Shown here: one piece after another, positions 20,877 to 30,718 of the stretch
How the letters are laid out: each line of letters starts with the position of its first letter
Position numbering within the stretch: the first letter of the stretch is position 1
Translations under genes and position numbers: made by a program
Notes under the pieces: generated by a model
Database searches by the model: none
What the model saw: the letters and a program-made list of their open reading frames with translations, nothing else
Told to the model about the DNA's origin: nothing
NCBI GenBank assembly: GCA_964515555.1
Contig: CAZEVY010000013.1
Span: 1-64,000 of the forward strand
DNA from: CAZEVY01 sp964515555
GTDB lineage: Bacteria; Acidobacteriota; Terriglobia; Bryobacterales; Bryobacteraceae
DNA length: 64,000 bases
Reading direction: 5' to 3'

Positions 20877-20924
20877 GCCGGTAGTCAAGACTCTCGCCCC
20901 GCTGCTTTGTGCGCGACGTCGAAC
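20852..20924 (-). repeat. 70-nt hairpin (REP-like) repeat, copy A, spanning the kinase start
   Basis: About 72 bp nearly identical (more than 80% by eye) to the reverse complement of 47431-47502. Inverted arms, GCGCACAACGCGGGGCGCG on one side and CTCTCGCCCCGCTGCTTTGT on the other, make a long imperfect hairpin with a roughly 20-nt centre. The central ATCCATGCCGG includes, on the minus strand, the ATG used by the histidine kinase. Confidence 0.8.
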
Positions 20925-20989
20925 GGAGCGCGCGGTGCGGTCGACGAGATAACGCACAAATCACTCATCGGCGAATTCCTCCTGAGCCC

Positions 20990-21060
20990 ATAGCGCGGTG
21001 CGCGGTCTCTGCTGGCAGGTCAGCGCTTTGCACCCAACTGCGTAGTGCACGATGTCGACC
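20990..21060. repeat. 70-nt hairpin (REP-like) repeat, copy C, diverged
   Basis: A third, more diverged copy (roughly 75% by eye) in the same orientation as copy A, beginning CATAGCGCGGTGCGCGGTC and ending GTAGTGCACGATGTCGACC. It lies in the 279-bp gap between the histidine kinase and gyrA starts. The gap otherwise holds only the 65 bp between the two repeat copies and the gyrA promoter. Confidence 0.7.
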
Positions 21061-21092
21061 GGAGAGCGTTGCTGGAATTGCGCTCAACAGTC

Positions 21093-21101
21093 TGCTAAAA
21101 T
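21093..21101 (+). promoter_or_regulatory. Probable gyrA promoter, extended -10
   Basis: TGCTAAAAT is a perfect extended -10 (TGn plus TAAAAT) 54 nt before the gyrA start. No convincing -35 is visible at the expected distance, as is usual for extended -10 promoters. Confidence 0.5.
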
Positions 21102-21155
21102 AACAACTTAAGCCCACCTCTCCCCGGCGAACAACAGGCGAAGTAAGGAGCCCGA

Positions 21156-23669
<2,514 letters not shown>

Positions 23670-23678
<9 letters not shown>

Positions 23679-23918
23679 GTCAGCGCGCCGGTTTCGTCGC
23701 GCCTGCGGCAGAGCTGAGATTACCCATCGCAGGACCGAATTCACCGCTTCGGCCGTCTGGAAGACCGATGCCACGTCGGGATCGAGCACGACGGCGACGG
23801 CGCCGTTCCGCAACGGCGCGAATCGATTCGCCCGCGCCTTGCGGTAATCGAATGCGTACTCCGCCCGAATATCGACTGCCTCGTCCGCACTGCGCTTACG
23901 GTTGGACATTTTCTTCAT
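23670..23918 (-). CDS. brnA: BrnA-like antitoxin of BrnTA module
   Basis: An 82-residue protein starting at ATG 23918 (MKKMSNRKRSADEA). The C-terminal half (VAVVLDPDVASVFQTAEAVN, then SVLRWVISAL) matches the ribbon-helix-helix region of BrnA antitoxins: a strand with VVLDPDV, then helices with the F-AEAVN motif. The start overlaps the brnT 3' end by 23 nt, the usual toxin-first order in BrnTA, and the stop overlaps the convergent gyrA stop region by 9 nt. It should bind BrnT and repress the module promoter. The assignment depends on the neighbouring BrnT and is fairly strong. Confidence 0.75.
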
Positions 23919-24177
23919 AGTTTTCTCGCTCACGCTTCGTGGCGGCAGGTGCACTGAAGATTCTGACTGTTTCGTCGCTCGACGAAAAGCAAACGACCAA
24001 CAACCGCGGGCGCGCCGAGTGCCCAATGATGATCTCCCGCCGCTCGTCGATCGAGTGGTCCTCGTCGTCGAAGATCCGTGCGAGGGGGTCCGCGAAGACC
24101 GTCATCGCTTCGGCGAATGAAACCGAATGCTTGGCGGAATTGGTTACCGCCTTTCTACGGTCCCATTCGAACTTCAG
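23896..24177 (-). CDS. brnT: BrnT-like toxin, probable CTG start
   Basis: A 93-residue RelE-fold ribonuclease toxin of the BrnT family. Reading upstream of the internal Met at 24105 restores the conserved N-terminus KFEWDRRKAVTNSAKHSVSF and joins it to AEAMTVFADPLARIFDDEDH, DERREIIIGHSARPRLLVVC and the C-terminal RIFSAPAATKRERENYEE. No ATG or GTG exists at the proper position: a stop lies four codons upstream, and the codon in front of KFEWD, where the family has Met, is CTG at 24177-24175. A GAGG site (24185-24188) stands 7 nt before it, so CTG is the likely start. A TGCTACTTT extended -10-like element lies at 24195-24203 (minus). The KHSVSF segment has Ser where Gly is usual. Confidence 0.75.
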   Translation of the reverse strand: MKFEWDRRKAVTNSAKHSVSFAEAMTVFADPLARIFDDEDHSIDERREIIIGHSARPRLLVVCFSSSDETVRIFSAPAATKRERENYEENVQP

Positions 24178-24265
24178 CTCGTCGCCTCAACCGTAAAGTA
24201 GCACAAGCATGCGTGATGTTCCCACCAAGCCCGGGCTTACTGCGTTTCTCACCAATCTCCACAAT

Positions 24266-24295
24266 TTGACTTCCCCACACCCGATCCGCTATCGT
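24266..24295 (+). promoter_or_regulatory. Promoter of the lysine-biosynthesis operon
   Basis: TTGACT at 24266-24271 and TATCGT at 24290-24295 are separated by 18 bp. Transcription would begin near 24302, just before the first paired bases of the lysine riboswitch, which strongly supports the call. Confidence 0.65.
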
Positions 24296-24305
24296 GAAGT
24301 TTCCC

Positions 24306-24457
24306 GATAGAGGCGCGGCGGCCATCAGTATCCGGGTCGCGACACCGAGACGCTTCGGTGATCCGGAGAAAGGGGTCGGCAAGCGGTATCCGCCGAAATC
24401 GCAGCGGCAGCATCGCCGCGGCGGTTGGGGGATTGGGAGAACATCCCGTCCACTGTC
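24306..24457 (+). promoter_or_regulatory. Lysine riboswitch (L-box) aptamer
   Basis: The leader of the DAP/lysine operon carries conserved L-box elements in order: GATAGAGGCGCGG at 24306, CAGTATCC at 24326, GGTGATCCGGAGAAAGGGG at 24357, TATCCGCCGAAATCG at 24388, GGCGGTTGGGGGATTGGG at 24419 and ACTGTCATCC at 24452. GATAG (24306-24310) pairs with CTGTC (24453-24457) to close P1. AGAGGCGCG, GAAAGGGG, CGCCGAA, GGUUGGG and CUGUCA are the segments that form the five-way junction in known lysine aptamers. The position between a promoter and genes for lysine synthesis is exactly as expected. It should bind lysine and switch the operon off. Confidence 0.85.
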
Positions 24458-24475
24458 ATCCGAGGAAATCGGATG
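24457..24475 (+). promoter_or_regulatory. Hairpin after the lysine aptamer, candidate expression platform
   Basis: CATCCGA-GGAAA-TCGGATG is a perfect 7-bp stem with a 5-nt loop directly after P1 and sharing C24457 with it. There is no T-run, so it is not a plain terminator; it could compete with P1 or act in a Rho- or translation-based switch. The GTG of the first gene lies 75 nt further on. The stretch 24476-24549 shows no other clear element. Confidence 0.4.
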
Positions 24476-24549
24476 GAGCGCTATCGAGGACGAAGGCCGC
24501 GCCCCCGCGCATCTTCCCCTCCCGGCGTCCCATCCTTTGGAAAGGCCAC

Positions 24550-25557
24550 GTGGACGTCTTTTCTCTTACGCGCCAACTGGTCGACATCGAGTCGATCACC
24601 GGCAACGAGCGGGCGCTCGGCGAGCGCCTGTGCGCGCTGCTCCAACCGCTGGTCGACCGCCATGGCGGCCGCCTCGAACGCATGCCGGTCGAAGCCGGGC
24701 GCTTCAACGTCCTCGCCCACTGGGGCGATCCCGTGGTCACGCTCTCGACCCACCAGGACACCGTGCCGCCCTTCTTCCCTTCCCGCGACGACGGCGAATC
24801 CATCTGGGGACGCGGCGCCTGCGACGTGAAAGGCATCATGGCCGCGATGCTCTGCGCCGCCGAGCGCGTCCTCGCCGAAGGCGCGCGCGGACTGGCGCTG
24901 CTGTTCGTCGTCGGCGAGGAGCGCAATAGCGCCGGCGCCTACGAGGCGGCGAAGCATCCGCGCGGGTCGCGGTTCCTTGTCAACGGCGAGCCGACCAGCA
25001 ACCGCCTGGCGCTCGGTTCCAAGGGCGCGCTGCGCTACGAGATCGTCGCGAGCGGGCGCATGGCGCACTCGGCCTATCCCGAACTCGGCGAATCCGCGAT
25101 CGAGAAGCTCCTCGACATCCTCGCGGCGGTCCGGCGCATCGCACTGCCGGTCGACGCGGTGCTCGGCGCGAGCACACTGAACATCGGCGTCATCTCCGGG
25201 GGCCGCGCGCCGAACATCATCCCCGACTCCGCCAAGGCCGAGGTCATGATCCGCCTGGTCGAAGGCGGCGATTCGACGCGCGCCGCCATCCGCGCCGCCG
25301 TAGACGGACGCGCCGAAGCCAACGAAGTCCTCGCGATACCGGCCGTGCGCCTGAAGCCGCTCGACGGCTTCGAGACCACCGTGGTCGCCTACACCACCGA
25401 CATTCCGGCGTTCGGCGGCGCCTGGGGCGAGCCGCTTCTCATCGGACCCGGCACGATTCACGTCGCGCACACCTCGGAGGAGCGCGTGCCGAAGCGCGAG
25501 CTGGTCGAAGCGGTCGATCTTTACGCGGCGATCGTACACCGCTTACTGAAGGAATAA
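24550..25557 (+). CDS. dapE: M20 family deacylase, probable succinyl-diaminopimelate desuccinylase
   Basis: A 335-residue cytosolic zinc hydrolase of the ArgE/DapE/CPG2 family. The GTG at 24550 (VDVFSLTRQLVDIESITGNE) follows a GGAAAGG site and begins at the normal family start; the open frame upstream is leader. Metal and catalytic motifs are present: STHQDTVPP (His and Asp), GRGACDVKG (bridging Asp), VVGEERNS (catalytic Glu pair), NGEPTSN, and GPGTIHVAHTSEERV (last His ligand). Residues about 165-275 are the dimerisation lid. It heads an operon with asd, lysC, dapB, dapA and dapD; dapD makes the succinylase route, so DapE activity is the best guess. Acetylornithine or LysW-lysine deacylation are alternatives by sequence. 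Confidence 0.75.
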   Translation: MDVFSLTRQLVDIESITGNERALGERLCALLQPLVDRHGGRLERMPVEAGRFNVLAHWGDPVVTLSTHQDTVPPFFPSRDDGESIWGRGACDVKGIMAAMLCAAERVLAEGARGLALLFVVGEERNSAGAYEAAKHPRGSRFLVNGEPTSNRLALGSKGALRYEIVASGRMAHSAYPELGESAIEKLLDILAAVRRIALPVDAVLGASTLNIGVISGGRAPNIIPDSAKAEVMIRLVEGGDSTRAAIRAAVDGRAEANEVLAIPAVRLKPLDGFETTVVAYTTDIPAFGGAWGEPLLIGPGTIHVAHTSEERVPKRELVEAVDLYAAIVHRLLKE

Positions 25558-25560
25558 GTC

Positions 25561-26610
25561 ATGCAACAGCCAATCGAAGTGGGAGTTCTCGGCGCCACCG
25601 GCATGGTGGGCCAGCATTTCGTCAGATTTTTGCGAAATCACCCGTGGTTCGACCTGAAATGGACGGGCGCGAGCGATCGCAGCGCCGGCAAGAAGTACCG
25701 CCAGGCGACCTCGTGGAGGCTGGACGGCGCCATGCCGGAGAACGCCGCCGAACTGACCGTCGAGGACTGCAAACCCGGCAACGCGCCACGGCTCCTGTTC
25801 AGCGCCATGGACGCCTCGGTGGCGACGCCGATCGAGCGCGCCTTCGCCGAGGCCGGCCACATCGTCGTCTCCAATTCGCGCAATCACCGCATGGAGCCCG
25901 ACGTTCCGCTGCTGGTGCCGGAGGTGAATCCCGATCACCTGAAGCTCATCCCGTTGCAGCAGCGCAAGCGCGGCTGGAAGGGCCAGATCGCGACCAATCC
26001 GAATTGCTCGACCATCGTGCTGACCATGGCGCTCGGCGCCCTGAAGCCGTTCGGCATCCGCCGCGTGGTGGTGACGACGATGCAGGCCATCTCGGGCGCC
26101 GGCTACCCGGGCGTTGCATCGATGGACATCAACGCCAACGTGATCCCCTACATCGGCAACGAAGAGGAGAAGATGGAGTCCGAGACGCAGAAGATTCTCG
26201 GCGAACTCGCCGGCGACCGCGTGGAGCCACACCCGGCGCGCGTGAGCGCGCATTGCAACCGCGTGCCCGTGGTCGACGGGCACACCGAGACCGTATCGGT
26301 GGAGTTCGATTCGAAGCCTTCGGAGGCCGATCTCATCGAGGCCTGGCGGCGCTTCGCCAGCACGCCGCAGGAGCGCGGACTTCCCAGCGCGCCCAAACAG
26401 CCCGTCATATATATGACCGACGCCGATCGCCCGCAGCCGCGGCGCGACGCGGAGCGCGAGCGCGGCATGGCGGTCTTCGTCGGACGGCTGCGAACGTGTC
26501 CGGCCTTCGACTTCAAGTTTCTCGCGCTCGGTCACAACACCATTCGGGGGGCGGCGGGCGCCGCGGTGCTCAACGCCGAGTTGATGGTGAGCGAGGGGCT
26601 GCTCGACTGA
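25561..26610 (+). CDS. asd: Aspartate-semialdehyde dehydrogenase
   Basis: A 349-residue NADP-dependent enzyme that reduces aspartyl-4-phosphate to aspartate semialdehyde. It belongs to the archaeal/fungal-like class. Residues 6-20 hold the dinucleotide-binding GATGMVGQHF motif; Cys149 in NPNCSTIV is the active nucleophile; the catalytic His is probably His241 in RVPVVDGH. The conserved ISGAGYPGVASMDINANVIP stretch of this class is intact and the length is normal. It starts 3 nt after the dapE-like stop with an AAGGA site in the end of that gene, and the lysC ATG follows one base after its stop, so the three are translated as a unit. Confidence 0.95.
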   Translation: MQQPIEVGVLGATGMVGQHFVRFLRNHPWFDLKWTGASDRSAGKKYRQATSWRLDGAMPENAAELTVEDCKPGNAPRLLFSAMDASVATPIERAFAEAGHIVVSNSRNHRMEPDVPLLVPEVNPDHLKLIPLQQRKRGWKGQIATNPNCSTIVLTMALGALKPFGIRRVVVTTMQAISGAGYPGVASMDINANVIPYIGNEEEKMESETQKILGELAGDRVEPHPARVSAHCNRVPVVDGHTETVSVEFDSKPSEADLIEAWRRFASTPQERGLPSAPKQPVIYMTDADRPQPRRDAERERGMAVFVGRLRTCPAFDFKFLALGHNTIRGAAGAAVLNAELMVSEGLLD

Positions 26611-26611
26611 C

Positions 26612-27955
26612 ATGATCGTCATGAAATTCGGCGGCACGTCGGTGGAGTCCGCCGATGCCATCCAGCGGCTGCTGGGAATCGTCAAGGCGCGCCTCGACCG
26701 GCGTCCCGTTGTGGTCGTCTCGGCGATGGGCAAGACCACCAATCGCCTGCTCGCCATCGCCGACGCGGCGGTCGCCGGCCGCCGCGAGGAGGCGCTCGCG
26801 CTGCTCGCCGACCTCGAAGCGTACACGCTGCGGGAAGGCGGGTCCGCGCACGGCGCTGTCGAAGGACTCTTCCGCGAGCTGGTCGAGCTGGTCCAGGGAC
26901 TCGCGGTGATGCGCGAGCTGACGCCGCGCTCGGTCGACGCGATTTCGAGTTACGGCGAGCGCGTGTCGAGCCTCATCGTCGCCCAGGCGTTTCGCGACGC
27001 CGGTGTCGCCTCCGCGCACGTCGATTCCCGCTGCGTGGTCGTCACCGACGCCAGGCACACGCAGGCCGCACCGGCGTGGGACGAGACGTATGCGCGGCTC
27101 GCCGCCACGGTCGCGCCCGCGGCGGCCGAACATGTCGTCGTCATGGGCGGCTTCATCGCGTCGACCATCGACGGCGTCACCACGACGCTCGGCCGCGGCG
27201 GGTCGGACTTCACCGCGGCGATCGTCGGCGCGGGCATCGGCGCCGAGGAGATTCAGATCTGGACCGACGTCGACGGCATGCTCACCTGCGATCCGCGCAT
27301 CCAGCCGGGTGGCCGCCGCGTGCGGACGATTTCCTTCGCCGAAGCCGCCGAACTGGCGTATTTCGGCGCCAAGGTGCTGCATCCATCCACCGTGCTGCCG
27401 GCTATCGAGAAGAACATTCCGGTCCTCATCCTCAACTCGCGGCGGCCCGACGTCGAGGGCACTCGCATCGTCGCCGAACGCGTGGCGTGCAGCAACCCGA
27501 TCAAGTCGATCGCCTGCAAGCAGAGCGTCACCGTCGTGCACATCCACTCGACGCGGATGCTCGGCGCGCACGGCTTCCTGCGCCGCATCTTCGAGGTCTT
27601 CGACCGTCACGCGACACCGGTCGACATGGTGACGACGTCGGAGGTCAGCGTGTCGCTGACGATCGACAACGCCCAGGCCATCGACCGCATCCGCGCCGAG
27701 CTGGAGGAATTCTCCGAAGTCCACGTGGATCGCGAGCAGGCCATCGTCTGTCTGGTCGGCGACAATATCCGCTACACGCCGGGCATCGCGGCGCGTGCGT
27801 TTCAGGCCATCAAGGGGATCAACGTGCAGATGATCTCGCAGGGAGCGTCTTTGTTAAACTTGGGCTTCGTCGTCGCCGGCGCCGACCTGAAAGCCGCGGT
27901 CGCCGCGCTTGACCGCGAGTTCTTCGCCGACCTCGACCCGCGGGTATTCGCATGA
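26612..27955 (+). CDS. lysC: Aspartate kinase
   Basis: A 447-residue monofunctional aspartate kinase, the first step of the aspartate pathway. Residues 3-10 carry the family start KFGGTSV; the aspartate-binding SSYGERVSS, GFIAS and GRGGSDFTA segments and the nucleotide-binding TDVDGMLTCDPR follow. The C-terminal 130 residues form two ACT domains (VHIHSTRMLGAHGFLRRIFE and IVCLVGDNIRYTPGIAARAF, ending with INVQMISQGAS), the usual site of feedback control by lysine and threonine. It overlaps dapB by 4 nt (ATGA). Control is thus likely at two levels: allosteric and through the upstream riboswitch. Confidence 0.96.
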   Translation: MIVMKFGGTSVESADAIQRLLGIVKARLDRRPVVVVSAMGKTTNRLLAIADAAVAGRREEALALLADLEAYTLREGGSAHGAVEGLFRELVELVQGLAVMRELTPRSVDAISSYGERVSSLIVAQAFRDAGVASAHVDSRCVVVTDARHTQAAPAWDETYARLAATVAPAAAEHVVVMGGFIASTIDGVTTTLGRGGSDFTAAIVGAGIGAEEIQIWTDVDGMLTCDPRIQPGGRRVRTISFAEAAELAYFGAKVLHPSTVLPAIEKNIPVLILNSRRPDVEGTRIVAERVACSNPIKSIACKQSVTVVHIHSTRMLGAHGFLRRIFEVFDRHATPVDMVTTSEVSVSLTIDNAQAIDRIRAELEEFSEVHVDREQAIVCLVGDNIRYTPGIAARAFQAIKGINVQMISQGASLLNLGFVVAGADLKAAVAALDREFFADLDPRVFA

Positions 27956-28656
27956 ACCTCGCCATCATCGGCTACGGAAAAATGGGGAAGCTCATCGAGC
28001 AGCTCGCGCCGCAGTACGATCTGACAGTGACGCTGAAGCTCGACGAGTACAACAACGCGAGCTTCGAGGGCATGACGCCGGAGAACTTCCGCGGCGTCGA
28101 CGTGGCGGTGGAGTTCTCGATTCCGGAGGCGGCCGCCGAGAACGCCGTGCGCCTCGCCGCGCTCGGTGTGAACTCGGTGATCGGCACCACGGGTTGGTTC
28201 GGCGATTTGCCGGGAGTGCGCGCCGAGGTTGAGCGACGCGGGACGGCGCTGGTCTACAGTCCTAACTTTTCGATCGGCGTGAACGTGTTTTCGCGGCTCG
28301 CCGCGGAGGCCGCGAAGCTGCTCGCGCGCGAGGGCGCCTACGGCGCCTGGGCGTGGGAGATCCATCACTCGACCAAGAAGGACGCTCCCAGCGGCACGCT
28401 GCTCAAGCTCGTGGATGCCATGAGGTCGGCGGGCTACACGCGGCCGATCGACCAGGCGGCCAGCCGCGCCGGGGCGCATCCCGGTACCCACGAGATCGGC
28501 TTCGACTCGGGGGCCGACACCATCACGCTGCGGCACACCGCGCGCAGTCGCGAAGGATTCGCGCGCGGCGCCCTGAAGGCCGCGCAATGGGTCGCCGGGA
28601 AAAAGGGCGTCTACGAATTCAGCGATGTTCTCTTTGGAGGTGGCACATGTTCCTAG
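27952..28656 (+). CDS. dapB: 4-hydroxy-tetrahydrodipicolinate reductase
   Basis: A 234-residue NAD(P)H-dependent reductase of lysine and DAP synthesis. The Rossmann motif is the short GYGKMGKLI, the catalytic pair lies in EIHHSTKKDAPSGTLLKL (general acid His, Lys in KKDAPSGT), and GTTGW binds nucleotide and substrate. It is about 40 residues shorter than E. coli DapB, as in the short class found in Bacteroidetes and some other phyla. It overlaps lysC by 4 nt and dapA by 10 nt. The C-terminal GKKGVYEFSDVLFG is typical of the short form. Confidence 0.94.
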   Translation: MNLAIIGYGKMGKLIEQLAPQYDLTVTLKLDEYNNASFEGMTPENFRGVDVAVEFSIPEAAAENAVRLAALGVNSVIGTTGWFGDLPGVRAEVERRGTALVYSPNFSIGVNVFSRLAAEAAKLLAREGAYGAWAWEIHHSTKKDAPSGTLLKLVDAMRSAGYTRPIDQAASRAGAHPGTHEIGFDSGADTITLRHTARSREGFARGALKAAQWVAGKKGVYEFSDVLFGGGTCS

Positions 28657-29549
28657 GATGCGGGACCGCGATGGTCACGCCGTTTCGCGCGGACCAGTCT
28701 CTCGACGAGGCCACGCTGCGCAAGCTCGTGCGCCGGCAGATCGACGCGGGCATCGACTTTCTCGTCCCCTGCGGCACCACGGGAGAAAGTCCGACACTCA
28801 CGCACGCCGAGCACCTGCGCGTCGTCGGGATCGCGCTGGAGGAGGCCAAGGGCAAGGTTCCCGTGCTGGCCGGCGCGGGCGGCTACAACACCGCCGAGGT
28901 CATCGCGCTGGCGCGCGAGCTCGAAGCCATGGGCGCCGACGGAATCCTCTCGGTGACGCCTTACTACAACAAGCCGACGCAGGAAGGACTCTTCCAGCAC
29001 TATGCGGCGATCGCCGCGGCGGTGAAGCTGCCGATCGTCGTCTACAGCGTCCAGGGGCGCACCGGCGTCAACGTCGAGCCGGCGACTCTCAAGCGCCTCG
29101 CGGCGATTCCCAACATCGTGGGTGTCAAGGAAGCCTCGGGCAATATCGCGCAAGTGGCCGCGGTGATCCACCAGACGCCGGCCGACTTCATCGTCCTCAG
29201 CGGCGACGACGCCATCACGCTGCCGCTGATGGCGCTGGGCGGTCGTGGGATCATTTCGGTCGTGTCGAACCAGATTCCCGCGGAGATGACGGCGCTCGCA
29301 CGCGCCTGCCGCAACGGCGACTTCCCAGCCGCCCGCGACCTCCAGCGGCGGTTCCTTCCGTTAATGGAAGTGAATTTCGTGGAATCCAATCCGATTCCCG
29401 TGAAAGCGGCCATGGCGATGATGGGCCTGCTCGAGCCGGTCTGGCGGCTGCCGATGGTAGCTCCCTCGGAGGCGAGCCGTGCCCGGATCAAGAGCGTACT
29501 CGAAGAAACCGGCCTGATCGCGCGCCGGAGCGCCAATGCTGCGGACTGA
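28647..29549 (+). CDS. dapA: 4-hydroxy-tetrahydrodipicolinate synthase
   Basis: A 300-residue TIM-barrel aldolase condensing pyruvate and aspartate semialdehyde. The ATG at 28647 has a GGAGG site 6 nt upstream and lies inside the dapB end; the longer frame upstream is shadow. Active-site parts are TTGESPTL (Thr-Thr pair), the Schiff-base lysine in GVKEASGN and the Tyr in VVYSVQGRTGVN. The last motif differs from the usual YNVPGRTG: Asn and Pro are replaced by Ser and Gln next to the catalytic Tyr. The TPYYNKP motif, where a second Tyr reaches across the dimer, is intact. It overlaps dapD by 14 nt. Confidence 0.94.
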   Translation: MFLGCGTAMVTPFRADQSLDEATLRKLVRRQIDAGIDFLVPCGTTGESPTLTHAEHLRVVGIALEEAKGKVPVLAGAGGYNTAEVIALARELEAMGADGILSVTPYYNKPTQEGLFQHYAAIAAAVKLPIVVYSVQGRTGVNVEPATLKRLAAIPNIVGVKEASGNIAQVAAVIHQTPADFIVLSGDDAITLPLMALGGRGIISVVSNQIPAEMTALARACRNGDFPAARDLQRRFLPLMEVNFVESNPIPVKAAMAMMGLLEPVWRLPMVAPSEASRARIKSVLEETGLIARRSANAAD

Positions 29550-30375
29550 AATCGAAGACCTCTTCGATTCCCCACCCGCGAGCTATACCGAGGACCACTT
29601 TCGACTGTTCGCGCGATTCAAGGCTGCGCTGAACTCGGGCGAGGCCCGCGCCGCCGAGCCTGACGCCGCGTCGCCGACCGGGTGGCGCGTCAACGGCTGG
29701 GTGAAGAAGGGCATCCTGCTCGGGTTTCGCATGGGCGCGATCGTCGACATGTCGGTGGACGCCTCGCGGCAGCCGTACTTCGACAAGGCCACCTATCCGG
29801 TGAAGCGCTTCGACGCCGCCGGCGGCGTGCGCATCGTGCCTGGGGGCTCGTCGATCCGCGACGGCTGCTACATCGCGCGCGGCGTCACCTGCATGCCGCC
29901 GATGTACGTCAACGCCGGCGCCTGGGTCGGCGAAGGGACGATGATCGACTCGCACGCGCTGGTGGGAAGCTGCGCGCAGGTGGGACGGAATTGCCACATC
30001 TCGGCGGCGTCGCAGTTAGGCGGCGTGCTGGAGCCGGTGGGCGCTATGCCGGTGATCGTCGAGGACGACGTGCTGGTCGGCGGCAACTGCGGCGTCTACG
30101 AAGGGACCATCGTCAAGCGCCGCGCCGTGCTCGGCACGGGCGTGATTCTCAACCGCTCGACGCCGGTCTACGACGTCGTCCGCGGCGTGGTTCACGGCGC
30201 GACGGCCGATCAGCCGCTGGTGATTCCCGAAGAGGCGGTCGTCGTCGCGGGCGGGAGGCCGATCCAGCATGGGATCGGCAAGGAGTGGGGGATCTCGCTC
30301 TACACGCCGGTGATCGTCAAGTATCGCGACGCGAAGACCGACACGAAGATCCAGCTCGAAGATCTGCTGCGATAG
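29536..30375 (+). CDS. dapD: Tetrahydrodipicolinate N-succinyltransferase
   Basis: A 279-residue trimeric acyltransferase that adds succinyl-CoA to tetrahydrodipicolinate, committing the operon to the succinylase variant of DAP synthesis. N-terminal helices (1-90) include WRVNGWVKKGILLGFRMG. Residues about 100-245 are a left-handed beta helix of hexapeptide repeats (CYIARGVTCMPPMYVNAGAW, then VGEGTMIDSHALVGSCAQVG). The catalytic acidic residue lies in that coil and a conserved GG follows (LGGVLEP, VGGNCGVYEG). The length matches the family. It is the last gene of the operon; dapC and dapF are not in the window. Confidence 0.94.
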   Translation: MLRTEIEDLFDSPPASYTEDHFRLFARFKAALNSGEARAAEPDAASPTGWRVNGWVKKGILLGFRMGAIVDMSVDASRQPYFDKATYPVKRFDAAGGVRIVPGGSSIRDGCYIARGVTCMPPMYVNAGAWVGEGTMIDSHALVGSCAQVGRNCHISAASQLGGVLEPVGAMPVIVEDDVLVGGNCGVYEGTIVKRRAVLGTGVILNRSTPVYDVVRGVVHGATADQPLVIPEEAVVVAGGRPIQHGIGKEWGISLYTPVIVKYRDAKTDTKIQLEDLLR

Positions 30376-30390
30376 CGCGGACAGCGCTAT
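30372..30390 (+). terminator. Hairpin at the end of the DAP operon
   Basis: ATAGCGC-GGACA-GCGCTAT is a perfect 7-bp stem overlapping the dapD stop codon, followed by ACGACCTTT. There is no run of T, so this is a candidate terminator or mRNA-end stabiliser only. Confidence 0.35.
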
Positions 30391-30398
30391 ACGACCTT

Positions 30399-30407
30399 TG
30401 CTACGAT
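30399..30407 (+). promoter_or_regulatory. Extended -10 before the HTH/VapC module
   Basis: TGCTACGAT matches the extended -10 pattern and lies 8 nt before the ATG of the HTH gene, predicting a transcript with almost no leader. Confidence 0.4.
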
Positions 30408-30415
30408 AGACAGCG

Positions 30416-30718
30416 ATGGGCGACACCCGCCGGAATCGGGCTTTCTATTCAATGGACGAAGCCGCCGCCGTACTCGGTGTTCACTACGAGACCGTTGGCC
30501 GTTGGGTCCGGAGCGGCAAGCTCCGAGGCGTTAAACTCTCCCGTCGAAAGGTCGCGATTCCCAAGGCCGCCTGTGAGGAGTGGCTCCGCGGCGACCGGCT
30601 GCCTGACGCCGGATCGCCCCACCGGTGGATCGCGTTGGCGGGCACCCTCTCGGCGCGAGAGGCCGCCAAACTGCGAAGCGCGATAGAAGTGTTCGCGGCC
30701 GTGGATCTCCGGGGCTGA
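30416..30718 (+). CDS. Excisionase-type helix-turn-helix protein, probable VapC antitoxin
   Basis: A 100-residue protein with a MerR/excisionase-like winged helix in residues 10-60 (YSMDEAAAVLGVHYETVGRW, VRSGKLRGVKLSRRKVAIPK). The C-terminal 40 residues (TLSAREAAKLRSAIEVFAAV) look like the toxin-neutralising tail. Its stop codon shares one base with the start of the PIN-domain gene (TGATG). DNA binding plus tight coupling to VapC argue for an antitoxin and autorepressor rather than a phage excisionase. Confidence 0.8.
   Translation: MGDTRRNRAFYSMDEAAAVLGVHYETVGRWVRSGKLRGVKLSRRKVAIPKAACEEWLRGDRLPDAGSPHRWIALAGTLSAREAAKLRSAIEVFAAVDLRG

Noticed and set aside
20909..21103. A small plus-strand frame in the kinase-gyrA gap
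   Set aside because: It translates the hairpin repeats (for example SALCTQLRSA) and has no independent support.
24294..24929. A 211-codon plus-strand frame across the leader and start of the M20 gene
   Set aside because: Arg/Pro-rich shadow; the leader is better explained by the lysine riboswitch.
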